36,976 nucleotides of DNA from Actinomycetota bacterium (GCA_019347855.1 JAHWKO010000012.1:1-36976), one strand, 5' to 3'. Counted from the stretch's first letter, positions 15,140-23,053 are shown. Notes: generated by a model from the sequence alone, not told the origin. Program-made: numbers and translations.

Positions 15140-16093
15140 ATGGCCACCACCGTCCGACTGAGCCGGCGCCAGCTTCTCCGAGGTCTCGGGGCGCTCGGTG
15201 CGACCGGTCTCCTGGTGGCCTGCGGCGGGAACGGCCAGTCCGGCGCCGGGGACGACGGCACCCAGGCGGGCGGCACGGCCGATCCGTCCACGCAACCGCA
15301 GGACCCTCGCGAGGAGATCCAGCAGCAGCTCGGGATGCAGGGTCCGCTCGACCTCAGCGTGATCCTGCCGGCCGGCGTGTTCCTCACCGGTCCTGACCGT
15401 CGGGTCGTCTTCTCGCTCGGGACCTCCCCCTCGGACCTGGTGCTCGACCTGGACGTGACCGCGCACCTGGTCAGCGATGTCGGGCTCGAGGTCGCCCAGG
15501 GACCGCTCGAGGCGACGTTCCACCAGGAGGGACTCGGCGAGCGGGGCGTGTACGTCATCACGACCGACATCGACGAGCCCGGGCGCTACTGGCTCGCCGT
15601 CGAGGCGCCCGACCACGCCGCGATCGGCGCGATCACGATCTTCCCCGCCGACCAGCTCGCGGTGCCGGACGTCGGCGAGGACTTCCCGTCGGCACAGACC
15701 CCCACCACCGAGGATCCCATGGGGCTCGAGGAGCTCTGCACCCGGGACCCGGACTGCACGATGCACGACGTCACCTTGGAGCGGGCCCTGTCCGAGGGGC
15801 GACCGACCGTCCTCACCGTGGCCACGCCGGCCTACTGCCAGACGGCGATCTGCGGCCCGGTCGTCGACATCGTCGAGGGGCTCAAGGAGGAGGCTGGGCG
15901 CGACGAGGTCGCGTGGATCCACGTCGAGGTGTTCTCCGATGCCGGCAACACCCCGGTCCCGCTGGTGACCGAGACCCTGAGCCTGCCGTCCGAACCCTGG
16001 ACCTTCTTCATCGACGGGGAGGGGACGCTGGCCGACTACTTCGAGGGACCCACGCCCACGGACCTCCTGCGGTCGTCGCTGGAGAAGATCTGA
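15140..16093 (+). CDS. Tat-exported lipoprotein with C-terminal thioredoxin-like domain
   Basis: A 317-aa exported protein from ATG 15140, with GGAG ten bases upstream. Its N-terminus has both a twin-arginine motif (SRRQLL, residues 8-13) and a lipobox (LLVAC, Cys28), so it is likely folded in the cytoplasm, exported by Tat and lipidated. A low-complexity Gly/Asp/Gln linker follows, then a beta-rich domain (about 70-175). The final third looks like a thioredoxin fold: PTVLTVATPAYCQTAICGPV carries Cys233 and Cys238 spaced C-x4-C, not the usual C-x2-C, and EPWTFFIDGEG follows as in TlpA-like proteins. A redox or metal-handling role outside the membrane is plausible. One base separates it from the next lipoprotein gene. 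Confidence 0.72.
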   Translation: MATTVRLSRRQLLRGLGALGATGLLVACGGNGQSGAGDDGTQAGGTADPSTQPQDPREEIQQQLGMQGPLDLSVILPAGVFLTGPDRRVVFSLGTSPSDLVLDLDVTAHLVSDVGLEVAQGPLEATFHQEGLGERGVYVITTDIDEPGRYWLAVEAPDHAAIGAITIFPADQLAVPDVGEDFPSAQTPTTEDPMGLEELCTRDPDCTMHDVTLERALSEGRPTVLTVATPAYCQTAICGPVVDIVEGLKEEAGRDEVAWIHVEVFSDAGNTPVPLVTETLSLPSEPWTFFIDGEGTLADYFEGPTPTDLLRSSLEKI

Positions 16094-16094
16094 C

Positions 16095-16598
16095 GTGCGC
16101 CCCGCCGCGATGCTCGCGGCCGCGGTCCTGCTGTCCGGATGCGGGTTCACCGCCGAGGGCGGGGGCGCGTCGTGCGGGCCGGTCGAGCACCCGGAGCTCC
16201 AGGGTGGCGGCCACCTCCTCGGTGAGCGCGAACCACCCGTGCCGTACTCGTCGACGCCGGGGACGTCCGGCTTCCACGCTGCCGGCGCGCCCCGGACCGG
16301 GGTCCTCCCGCGCGACGAGCCGCTGAGCGAGCCGCACATCGTGCTCGCGCTCGAGGTCGGCCAGGTGGTCGCCGCCTACGACCCGGACCGGCTGCCCGAC
16401 GAGGACATCCAGCAGCTCGAGGAGCTCGCCACCGGACCGCTGCAGGGCGAGCTGACGGTCACCGCGTTCGAGGGGCACATGGGCGCCGCGCTCACCCTGA
16501 ACGCCTGGGGCACGCGCCGTCCCTGCGCTGCGGTCGACGTGGAGACCGTGCGGGGGTTCGTCGAGGAGCACGGCGGACAGGGACCCGACCACTCCTGA
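16095..16598 (+). CDS. DUF3105-like lipoprotein
   Basis: A 167-aa protein from GTG 16095, one base after the preceding stop, so certainly co-transcribed. A short signal peptide ends in a lipobox LLSGC (Cys16). The mature part resembles DUF3105: GGGHLLGE, then VPYSSTPGTSGFH, then EPHIVLALEVGQVVAAYDPDRL. These correspond to the family's HL, PPTSG-H and VH-LEHG segments, although the usual His after SLE is Val here. Two further Cys occur (GASCGPVEHP and RRPCAAVD). Function of DUF3105 is not established. The pairing with a thioredoxin-like lipoprotein suggests a shared extracytoplasmic task. It converges on the ogt gene, with stop codons in a small hairpin. Confidence 0.72.
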   Translation: MRPAAMLAAAVLLSGCGFTAEGGGASCGPVEHPELQGGGHLLGEREPPVPYSSTPGTSGFHAAGAPRTGVLPRDEPLSEPHIVLALEVGQVVAAYDPDRLPDEDIQQLEELATGPLQGELTVTAFEGHMGAALTLNAWGTRRPCAAVDVETVRGFVEEHGGQGPDHS

Positions 16599-16610
16599 CC
16601 GTGCGTCAGG
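16594..16610. terminator. Small hairpin holding both convergent stop codons
   Basis: CCTGAC (16594-16599), a five-base loop, and GTCAGG (16605-16610). The lipoprotein stop (16596-16598) and the ogt stop (16606-16608) are inside the arms. Stem of six bases; modest as a terminator. Confidence 0.4.
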
Positions 16611-17214
16611 CGGCGCCCTCGAGCGCGAGCAGGTGCCGCTTGACGTCCAACCCACCGGTGTAGCCACCGAGCCCTCCGCCCGTACGCACGACCCGATGGC
16701 AGGGCACCACGATCGGGACCGGGTTCGACCCCAGCGCGTTGCCCGCTGCGCGGGACGCCTTGGGGTTGCCGGCGGCCGCGGCGACCTCGCCGTACGTAGC
16801 GACCTCGCCGTACGGGATGCGCCGAGCGACCTGCAGCACCTGGCGCGCGAACTCCCCGCGGACCAACCGCAGGTCGATCTCGAGCTCGAAGGTCCGGCGA
16901 TCGCCCGCGAAGTACGCATCCAGCTGCTCGCCCACGGACCGCAGCCCGTCGGGATCCTCGACCAGCCGGGGGGACAACCGGTCGACGACGTCCTCCAGCG
17001 CCTCGTCGACCCCGCCCTCGCCCAGGTAATGCAGGACCGCCAGGCCGTCGACGGTGGCGACCGCCAACACCGACCGGATCGGTGTCTCCAGGACGGCGTA
17101 CCTCGCATCGGCGAGGTCGCCGTCCACCGCCTCGCGGATCACCCGGTCGATCAGCGCCGCGGTGCCCTCGGGGTCGGGGCGGCTCCGCCGCAGGCGGTCC
17201 TCGACATCGTTCAT
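16606..17214 (-). CDS. ogt: Methylated-DNA--protein-cysteine methyltransferase
   Basis: A suicide repair protein that moves alkyl groups from O6 of guanine to its own cysteine. The 202-aa protein starts at ATG 17214, which overlaps the sigma-factor stop (ATGA). The C-terminal DNA-binding domain is complete: VARRIPYGEVATYGEVA (129-145), then ASRAAGNALGSNPVPIVVPC with the acceptor Cys172 in PCHRVV, and GGLGGYTGGLDVKRHLLALE. The N-terminal 100 residues are longer and less conserved than in the minimal form. Coupling to an ECF sigma factor suggests it is part of that factor's own operon. There is no Ada-type N-terminal zinc domain. Confidence 0.93.
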   Translation of the reverse strand: MNDVEDRLRRSRPDPEGTAALIDRVIREAVDGDLADARYAVLETPIRSVLAVATVDGLAVLHYLGEGGVDEALEDVVDRLSPRLVEDPDGLRSVGEQLDAYFAGDRRTFELEIDLRLVRGEFARQVLQVARRIPYGEVATYGEVAAAAGNPKASRAAGNALGSNPVPIVVPCHRVVRTGGGLGGYTGGLDVKRHLLALEGAA

Positions 17215-17693
17215 CGGACACCCTCCGTCGTGTGCGCCACGCGGGTGCGCAGCGTCGTGATGCCCTCGTGGACGTTGCGACGTGCCGCATCCGGGGAGCA
17301 CCCCAGCAGCTCCCCCAGACGGTCGTACGACAGGTCGGCGCCGAACCGTCCGGCCACCGCGACGCGCTGTTTCGGGGGCAACCGTCGGACCTCGTCCCAC
17401 AGGGCGTCATCTGCCGTTTCCGCCGCGTCGGCGCTCGTGGCCGGCGGGTCCGCGACCGGGACCGCGTGGCGGGCGCGCCGGCGGTGGACATCGATCGCCT
17501 TGCGCACGGCGATCGTGGCGACCCACGCTCCCAGGTCGCTGTCGGCCGGGAGGTCCCCGTACGCCCGTAACGCCGACAGGAAGGTCTCCTGGAAGACATC
17601 GTCCGCGTCAGCGTGGCCGACCATCGCCAGCGCCATCCGGTGGACCTCGGGCGCGTGGGACTCGAGGAACGTCTGGAACGGGGGCAGGCTCAC
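17211..17693 (-). CDS. ECF-type RNA polymerase sigma factor
   Basis: A 160-aa sigma-70 family protein from GTG 17693. Region 2 is seen as VHRMALAMVGHADADDVFQE (17-36) with WVATIAVRKAIDVHRRR, and region 4 as LPPKQRVAVAGRF ... SYDRLGELLGCSPDAARRNV (about 108-140). There is no C-terminal extension and no adjacent anti-sigma gene that I can recognise. Downstream it overlaps ogt by four bases. Upstream, seven bases from the start codon, lies a 19-bp perfect inverted repeat. A sigma factor controlling an alkylation-repair gene is suggested by this layout, but what activates it is unknown. Confidence 0.9.
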   Translation of the reverse strand: MSLPPFQTFLESHAPEVHRMALAMVGHADADDVFQETFLSALRAYGDLPADSDLGAWVATIAVRKAIDVHRRRARHAVPVADPPATSADAAETADDALWDEVRRLPPKQRVAVAGRFGADLSYDRLGELLGCSPDAARRNVHEGITTLRTRVAHTTEGVR

Positions 17694-17699
17694 ACCCGT

Positions 17700-17718
17700 A
17701 CGACGCGCGGCGCGTCGT
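17700..17718. promoter_or_regulatory. 19-bp perfect inverted repeat before the sigma factor
   Basis: ACGACGCGC (17700-17708), one central base, GCGCGTCGT (17710-17718). It fills the 46-bp gap between the ThiE-like gene and the sigma gene, seven bases from the sigma start. It may be a terminator for the upstream genes, an operator, or a translation-masking hairpin. Confidence 0.5.
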
Positions 17719-17739
17719 TCCTGTGAGGTCGCGTGCGGC

Positions 17740-18360
17740 TCACCGGTCGCCGTGCGCGCTGAGCGCGCGACGCAGCGCCCAGCAGTGCGCGCCCGGGTCG
17801 TCCATCCGCGAGGGCGCGCTCAGGCGGGCCGCGCCGACCTGCAGCATCCGTGCGGCCTCCTCCACACCGGCTACCGACGCGAACCACGGGTGCGTGGCGT
17901 GCTGGGCCGCGTACCGGACCAGGTCGGTATCGCAGGGATCGAGCACGAGCAGGTCGATGTCCTGGTCGGCTGAGGCATCGATCCCCGCGGCGTCCCCCAC
18001 GATCGCGCCGACCAGCAGGTCCGGACCGACCGCACGTCGAGCGTGATCGGGGCGCACATCCGGCGCGCCGACCAGGACCCCGTCCGCCCCCACCTGCAAC
18101 GCCAACCCCGGGAGGCGGTCCAGGAGGAAGAGGGTCGCGGCCCGATCGCAGACCCGCCGGAACACGTCGGCCGCGGCACGGAGGTCGTCCTCACCCGCCC
18201 GGTCGTCGCGGAGCCGGCAGATGTCCGCGCTGGCACCCGTCACCGAGAGCAGGTGCGCCTCCAGGTCCTCGGGCGTGGTGTCGCACATCACCTGCAGCCG
18301 TGCATCGTCGAGCCGGGCGAGCCGCCGGGCCCCGGCCGCAGAGACGCTCGGGATCGTCAC
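17740..18360 (-). CDS. ThiE-like (thiamine phosphate synthase fold) protein, divergent
   Basis: A 206-aa TIM-barrel protein from GTG 18360, overlapping the upstream gene's stop (GTGA). It follows the thiamine phosphate synthase pattern: DICRLRDDRAGEDDL (compare V-QLRDK), FLLDRLPGLALQVGADGVLV (compare NDR..A...GADGVHLG), GPDLLVGAIV, and a final HPWFASVAGVEEAARML ... DPGAHCWALRRAL. Residues important in ThiE are altered: the Lys of LRDK is Asp, and the Asn of NDR is Leu. Thiamine phosphate synthesis is therefore doubtful, and no other thi gene is nearby. It is the last gene of a coupled three-gene set with two proteins I do not recognise. Confidence 0.65.
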   Translation of the reverse strand: MTIPSVSAAGARRLARLDDARLQVMCDTTPEDLEAHLLSVTGASADICRLRDDRAGEDDLRAAADVFRRVCDRAATLFLLDRLPGLALQVGADGVLVGAPDVRPDHARRAVGPDLLVGAIVGDAAGIDASADQDIDLLVLDPCDTDLVRYAAQHATHPWFASVAGVEEAARMLQVGAARLSAPSRMDDPGAHCWALRRALSAHGDR

Positions 18361-18680
18361 CGCTCGCGCCGTCCGTCACGCGATCGCAGCTGCGGAGGCA
18401 CCAGCCCGACGTCCCGGTCCGCGAGGCGCTCACCCCGGTCACCGGCACGCAGCATCCCCCGGAGCGCAGCGGCGGTCACGACGGCGATGGCTCCGAGCAC
18501 GATGACGAGCACGGCGAGTCCCGCCCACAGCAGGAACGCGTCCAGGGGCGGGCCGCCCGCCACCAGCCATGACACGAGGAGCCCCACCGACGCGAACCCG
18601 CCGACCGCCACCGCCAGCACGCGGACCCGCTGGACGGTGCGGCCGTGGTCGAGCAGCTCGTCGCGTGTCCGTCGCCTCAC
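18357..18680 (-). CDS. Small membrane protein of unknown function
   Basis: A 107-aa protein from GTG 18680, overlapping the preceding gene's stop by four bases, and itself overlapping the next gene by four. A basic start (RRRTRDELLDHGRTVQRVR) is followed by two helices, about residues 20-43 (VLAVAVGGFASVGLLVSWLVA) and 50-74 (FLLWAGLAVLVIVLGAIAVV), then a charged cytoplasmic-looking tail. No family recognised. The middle position in the coupled set means it is made together with the 111-aa protein and the ThiE-like protein. Confidence 0.65.
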   Translation of the reverse strand: MRRRTRDELLDHGRTVQRVRVLAVAVGGFASVGLLVSWLVAGGPPLDAFLLWAGLAVLVIVLGAIAVVTAAALRGMLRAGDRGERLADRDVGLVPPQLRSRDGRRER

Positions 18681-19012
18681 AGGTCGAGATCCCCCAGGTC
18701 CAAGCGCAGGGTCTGCAGCGTCCGGGTGATCTCCGTCCGGACCGCGTCGGCGTCGTGCCGCAGCTTCACGTCGGACTGCGGGTACAGCTCCTGGAAGCTC
18801 GTCTCTCCCGCCCCGATCTGCATCCCGCGGTCCAGGAAGAACTCCCCCAGCGCGAACGACCACGTGAAGACCAGCGTGTCCTGGAACTCGTGCACGTCGA
18901 ACGTCAGGTAGCGGTTCCACTCGAGGGTCCACTGGCGACCACCCCGGCGGCTGACCCCCTGGTCGACGAAGCCCGTCTGCCGGAGTTCGGCGCCCAACGA
19001 CCCGTTCGCCAC
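18677..19012 (-). CDS. Hypothetical soluble protein
   Basis: A 111-aa protein from GTG 19012, chosen because GGAGGA lies six bases upstream. It is rich in aromatic and charged residues: QWTLEWNRYLTFDVHEFQDT, then LVFTWSFALGEFFLDRGMQI, and ends in an amphipathic helix (RTEITRTLQTLRLDLGDLDL). No Cys, no signal peptide, no membrane helix. I do not recognise the family. It is first in a three-gene set with GTGA overlaps, upstream of a membrane protein and the ThiE-like protein, and divergent from the PASTA kinase gene. Confidence 0.65.
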   Translation of the reverse strand: MANGSLGAELRQTGFVDQGVSRRGGRQWTLEWNRYLTFDVHEFQDTLVFTWSFALGEFFLDRGMQIGAGETSFQELYPQSDVKLRHDADAVRTEITRTLQTLRLDLGDLDL

Positions 19013-19079
19013 GTTGCGTCCTCCACGCTGCGCGGGCCCGCAGCCTACGGGGGTTCGGAGGCTCAGCGGGCCACCTGCT

Positions 19080-19085
19080 CTACCA
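19080..19085 (+). promoter_or_regulatory. Possible -10 element for the kinase gene
   Basis: TACCAT on the plus strand, 38 bases before GTG 19123, in the 110-bp gap between the divergent genes. Motif only. Confidence 0.35.
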
Positions 19086-19122
19086 TGCCGGCCGTGTTCG
19101 CACCCATCCACGCGAGCGCGTC

Positions 19123-21012
19123 GTGACCGACACGCCCGCTTCCACGATCGCGACCCGACTCGGGGGTCGGTACCGCGTCCTGCGCGAGATCGCGCGGGGC
19201 GGGATGGCGACCGTCTACCGCGCGGTCGACGAGGTCCTGGAACGCGAGGTCGCGGTCAAGGTCCTGCACGAGCATCTCGCGTCCGACGAGGTGTTCCTCG
19301 ACCGTTTCCTGCGCGAGGCCCGCGCCGCCGCCGCGCTGTCGCACCCCCATGTCGTGTCGGTCTTCGACTGGGGGCAGGACGTCGATGGGGACCGCGTCGA
19401 GGCCTACCTCGTCATGGAGCTGGTCGATGGGCCGAGCCTGCGTGATGTCCTCCGGGACCGCGGCGCCCTAGACCCGGATGAGGTGTCCGCCGTCCTGGCA
19501 CCAGCGGCGGACGGGATCGCCGCGGCCCACGCCCGCGGGCTGGTCCACCGGGACGTGAAGCCCGAGAACATCCTGCTGTCCGCCGAAGGGGCCGTGAAGG
19601 TCACCGACTTCGGGCTGGCACGGGCGGCGGCCGCCAGCACCCAGACGTTCGGGCCGGGGGCGATCGTGGGGTCTCCCCACTACCTGGCTCCCGAGGCCGT
19701 CCGTGAGGAACGGCTGGACGCCAGGGCGGACGTCTACGCGCTCGGGATCGTGGCGTACGAGTGCCTCGTGGGTGAGCCACCGTTCTCGTCCGACACGGCG
19801 CTCGGGACCGCGATGCGCCACACCGCCGAGCAGGTCCCCCTCCCGTCCGACGCCCCCGACGTCCCCGAGGACCTGGACGACGTCGTCGCCCGCGCCACCG
19901 AACCGGACCCGGACCACCGGTTCACCGATGCCGCCGGGTTCGCATCGGCGATCCGGACGGCTGCACCCCCGGGTGCGGTGCCGATCCTCGACGGGCGGCG
20001 TGACACCGAGATCATCCCCAACGCGAACGTCGACACGGTCGTCCCCCAGCTGGACTCCAACGAGCGGCGGTCGGACCGCGTCCCACGTCGCAAGCGGGTG
20101 CGGTGGGGTCGCCGCGTGCTGCTGCCCCTGCTGATCCTCGCGGCCGTGGCGGGCGGGCTCTACCTGGCCTGGAGCGAGCTGATCGCCCCGGTCACCGATG
20201 TCCCGGACGTCCTCGGCCGGCCCGAAGCGCAGGCCGTCGAGATGCTCCGTGAGCAGGGCTTCGAGCCGCGGACCGCGGACGAGCAGGCGTTCAGCCTGGA
20301 GGTCCCGGCCGGCCACGTCGTGTCCCAGGACCCATCCGGCGACGGCCAGGCCCGCGTCGGCAGCACCGTCACGATCAAGCTCTCGGCCGGTCCACGGTCG
20401 GTCGACGGCGGCGTCCCCGAGGTGACCGGCCAGCCGGCTGACGAAGCTGCAGCCACGCTCGAGTCCCACGAGCTCGAGGTGACCCGGGCGGAGGAGCACC
20501 ACGAGGAGATCGCAGCCGGCAACGTGATCCGGACCGACCCACCCGCGGGCACCGAGATCAAACAGGGCACCAGCGTTGCGCTCGTGGTGAGCGCGGGACC
20601 CGCACCGATCGAGGTCCCGCAGGTCGTCGGCGCCGCCGAGGCGGCCGCGATCGAGGACCTGTCCGCCCTGGGGTTGAACCCCGAGGTCGTGGCCCGCGAG
20701 TTCAGCGAGGACGTCGCGGCGGGCGTCGTGATGGGCCAGACGCCGGCGCCCGGCGAGATCCTGTACCGCGGGGACACCGTCCAGCTCACGGTGTCCGAGG
20801 GCCCGCCGCCGTTCCCCATGCCGGACGTCGAGGGACGGTCGCGCGAGGAGGCCCTGCAGATCCTCCAGAGCAAGGGCCTCGAGGTGGTCGTCCGCGAGCA
20901 GGGCCGGCTGTTCGGGTTCGTCGGGCCGTCGGACACGGTCGCGAAGCAGGAGCCAGAGCCTGGGACGACCGTGCGGGCCGGCGACACCGCCACGATCTAC
21001 GTCTGGAAGTGA
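19123..21012 (+). CDS. PASTA-domain Ser/Thr protein kinase (PknB type)
   Basis: A 629-aa membrane kinase that senses peptidoglycan-related ligands through PASTA repeats in this family. Start is GTG 19123. The kinase domain has the glycine loop IARGGMATVY (23-32), Lys46 in VAVKVL, HRDVKPEN with Asp144, and DFG with Asp162, followed by an activation loop with Ser/Thr and GSPHYLAPEA. A juxtamembrane basic segment (RRKRVRWGRR) and one helix (about 331-350) come next. Four PASTA repeats follow, opening at VPDVLG, VPEVTG, VPQVVG and MPDVEG. The protein ends with the last repeat. Its stop overlaps the EamA transporter start (GTGA), an unusual partner for this kinase. All catalytic residues are present. 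Confidence 0.95.
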   Translation: MTDTPASTIATRLGGRYRVLREIARGGMATVYRAVDEVLEREVAVKVLHEHLASDEVFLDRFLREARAAAALSHPHVVSVFDWGQDVDGDRVEAYLVMELVDGPSLRDVLRDRGALDPDEVSAVLAPAADGIAAAHARGLVHRDVKPENILLSAEGAVKVTDFGLARAAAASTQTFGPGAIVGSPHYLAPEAVREERLDARADVYALGIVAYECLVGEPPFSSDTALGTAMRHTAEQVPLPSDAPDVPEDLDDVVARATEPDPDHRFTDAAGFASAIRTAAPPGAVPILDGRRDTEIIPNANVDTVVPQLDSNERRSDRVPRRKRVRWGRRVLLPLLILAAVAGGLYLAWSELIAPVTDVPDVLGRPEAQAVEMLREQGFEPRTADEQAFSLEVPAGHVVSQDPSGDGQARVGSTVTIKLSAGPRSVDGGVPEVTGQPADEAAATLESHELEVTRAEEHHEEIAAGNVIRTDPPAGTEIKQGTSVALVVSAGPAPIEVPQVVGAAEAAAIEDLSALGLNPEVVAREFSEDVAAGVVMGQTPAPGEILYRGDTVQLTVSEGPPPFPMPDVEGRSREEALQILQSKGLEVVVREQGRLFGFVGPSDTVAKQEPEPGTTVRAGDTATIYVWK

Positions 21013-22025
21013 CCTCGGGGCGTTCCCTCGAGCGCCGGTGGACCCTGGCCCTCGTCGCGGTCACGTTCGTCTGGGGGTCCACCTTCGTCGTGGTCCAGGA
21101 AGCCGTGGACCGGCTCCCGGTCTTCCCGTTCAACGGGTTGCGCTTCGCGCTCGCCACGGTCGCGCTCGGGGCCCTCACGGTCGGCCAGCTCCGCACGCTC
21201 GACCGGATCGGCTGGATCCGCGGGGCGATCCTCGGCGCCGCCCTGTGGGCGGGGTACGCCTTCCAGACCTTCGGCCTCACGCTCACCACCGCCCCGAAGG
21301 CGGGGTTCATCACCGGCATGGTGGTGGTCCTGACCCCGCTGTTCCAGGCGTTGCTCCTGCGGCGCGCCCCGGGCCGGGCGGCGACGCTCGGCGCGGCGCT
21401 GGCGACGGTCGGGCTCGGCCTCCTCACGCTCGAGGGCACCCTGGTGCCGTCCGCCGGGGACCTCCTGGTGCTCGCGTGCGCGGCCGCGTTCGCCCTCCAC
21501 CTCATCGGCCTCGGCGCGTGGTCGGGCCGCCACCCCGTGCGCGCCCTGGCCGTGGTCCAGCTCGGCACGGCCGCCCTGCTGCACGCCGCTGGCGGGCTCG
21601 TCCAGGATGCGGTCACGGCGGGGTCCTCTGCCTGGCTGCCACGCAGCCCCTACGTGTGGGGCGCGATCGTCTTCACCGCCGTGTTCGCCAGCGCTGCGGC
21701 GTTCTTCATCCAGACCGCCGCCCAGCGGGTCCTCTCGCCGGCCCGGACAGCGGTCATCTTCACGATGGAACCGGTCTTCGCGTGGTTGACGTCGTGGTTG
21801 GGCGTCCCGCTGCTGCTGGCCGTCGGCGTCGTCGGACTGCAGGCCGAGACCTTCGGCGGCCGCGAGGCGGCCGGGGCGGCGTTGATCCTGGCGGGGATGC
21901 TGTGGTCGGAGCTGCGCTCAGGCGAACCGCCCGATGCGCTAGCCGCCCCCGAGACGGCGGCCCTCGCCGGCGGACGCCCCGACGTCAACCCTGGGCGGGC
22001 CAGCCGTGGATCGACACCTCGCTGA
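21009..22025 (+). CDS. EamA/DMT family transporter
   Basis: A 338-aa drug/metabolite superfamily membrane protein from GTG 21009, coupled to the kinase gene by a 4-nt overlap. Ten hydrophobic segments are arranged as two EamA repeats, the first opening with FVWGSTFVVVQEAVDRLPVF and a conserved PFNGLRFALA, the second from about residue 150. The glycine-rich TTAPKAGFITGMVVVLTPLF and the late PARTAVIFTMEPVFAW are family landmarks. Substrate is unknown; amino acids and other metabolites are exported by relatives. Its last 41 bases overlap the convergent zinc-ribbon gene. Confidence 0.9.
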   Translation: MTSGRSLERRWTLALVAVTFVWGSTFVVVQEAVDRLPVFPFNGLRFALATVALGALTVGQLRTLDRIGWIRGAILGAALWAGYAFQTFGLTLTTAPKAGFITGMVVVLTPLFQALLLRRAPGRAATLGAALATVGLGLLTLEGTLVPSAGDLLVLACAAAFALHLIGLGAWSGRHPVRALAVVQLGTAALLHAAGGLVQDAVTAGSSAWLPRSPYVWGAIVFTAVFASAAAFFIQTAAQRVLSPARTAVIFTMEPVFAWLTSWLGVPLLLAVGVVGLQAETFGGREAAGAALILAGMLWSELRSGEPPDALAAPETAALAGGRPDVNPGRASRGSTPR

Positions 22026-22914
22026 TCGCGAGGTCCTGGTAGTGCTCGCCCGGGATGGCGTCGAGCACCTCCACCGTGACCGTGGACGTGTGCACCGGGT
22101 CCGGCAGACGCACGACCTGCGCCCCGCTGCGGTCCTGCACCTCGACCACGAACGCGCTGCCGTCACCGAACCGGACGAGCAGCCGCGACGCCCGCGCGTT
22201 GTCGAAGTAGGTCTGCTCGTCCTGCTGGTACCCGTTGCGGAGGACGAGCGCGGTGACCCACGAGTCCTGCGCGAGCTGCAGCTGGAGGGACTCGCCCTCG
22301 CCGCTGCCTTCGGACCCCTCGTTCCAGGCGGTCGTCGGATCCCCGTCGATCGCCAGACCGGGCTCGTAACTGATCGATCCCTCCGGCGACAGTTGGGAGG
22401 AAGCCGACACCTGGACAACCTGCAGGTCCTCGGTGTCGTCCGGGTACGCGGCCGGGTCGAACGTGGGCACCTCCTCGGCGCCGCCGGGCGTGCCGTCGGT
22501 CCGCAGCCACACCACGAGGCCCGCCGCCGAACCGATCAGCGCTCCGAGGATCACCACCACGAGCCACGTCCGACGCGAGGAGCGTCGCACGTCCCGGACC
22601 ACCTCGGTGCCCGACGGCGAGGGGGCACGGCGTGCGGGCACCCCGACCGAGCCCGTCTCGAGGTCCGCGCCGCAGCGACCGCACAGGACCCGCTGGGGGC
22701 TGTTCGGGGCCCCGCATCGCGGGCAGGACGCCAGCTCCGACGGATCACCTGTCCCAGACCCCTCGTCGGGTCCGACATCGGCCTCGCTGACCGGGTCATG
22801 CCCCTCGATCGCCGTGTCGTCGAGGGCGGGTCGCGTCGCTTCGACGTGGAGCCCGCAGAACGGACAGAACCGGGCGTCCTCCGCGATGTCCCTGCTGCAC
22901 GATGGGCACTCCAC
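21985..22914 (-). CDS. Zinc-ribbon membrane protein with C-terminal discoidin-like domain
   Basis: A 309-aa protein from GTG 22914, with GGAGGT about 11 bases upstream. The N-terminus has a zinc ribbon (VECPSCSRDIAEDARFCPFCG, four Cys). A second follows after an acidic linker (CPRCGAPNSPQRVLCGRCG). One helix (about residues 117-139, WLVVVILGALIGSAAGLVVW) separates them from an extracytoplasmic part of about 160 residues: SASSQLSPEGSISYEPGLAI, then DGDPTTAWNEGSEGSGEGES, and a beta-rich end. This A-x-D-G-x-x-x-T-x-W pattern is that of F5/8 type C (NADase-type glycan-binding) domains seen in similar zinc-ribbon proteins. A ligand-binding role outside is inferred; cytoplasmic partners are unknown. 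Confidence 0.75.
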   Translation of the reverse strand: MECPSCSRDIAEDARFCPFCGLHVEATRPALDDTAIEGHDPVSEADVGPDEGSGTGDPSELASCPRCGAPNSPQRVLCGRCGADLETGSVGVPARRAPSPSGTEVVRDVRRSSRRTWLVVVILGALIGSAAGLVVWLRTDGTPGGAEEVPTFDPAAYPDDTEDLQVVQVSASSQLSPEGSISYEPGLAIDGDPTTAWNEGSEGSGEGESLQLQLAQDSWVTALVLRNGYQQDEQTYFDNARASRLLVRFGDGSAFVVEVQDRSGAQVVRLPDPVHTSTVTVEVLDAIPGEHYQDLAISEVSIHGWPAQG

Positions 22915-23040
22915 GGGGCTAGCGGACCTCCGGGTCGATCGGGCGGCGGGTTCGATCGCCAGCGTAGGCAGCCGTCGGATGCGGGCGACGGAGCCCCCAC
23001 GCGACCTCCGCGCGGTTGGCGCACGTTCTCGCCGCTCGGG

Positions 23041-23046
23041 TACGCT
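23041..23046 (+). promoter_or_regulatory. -10 element of the leaderless aro leader transcript
   Basis: TACGCT ends seven bases before the ATG of the leader peptide (23054), so the transcript should begin at about the A of the ATG. A weak TTGGCG lies 19 bases upstream (23016-23021). Confidence 0.5.
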
Positions 23047-23053
23047 CCCCCGC

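Noticed and set aside
17740..18360. Calling this gene thiE
   Set aside because: Fold pattern fits, but the Lys of LRDK and the Asn of NDR are replaced and no thiamine genes are nearby.
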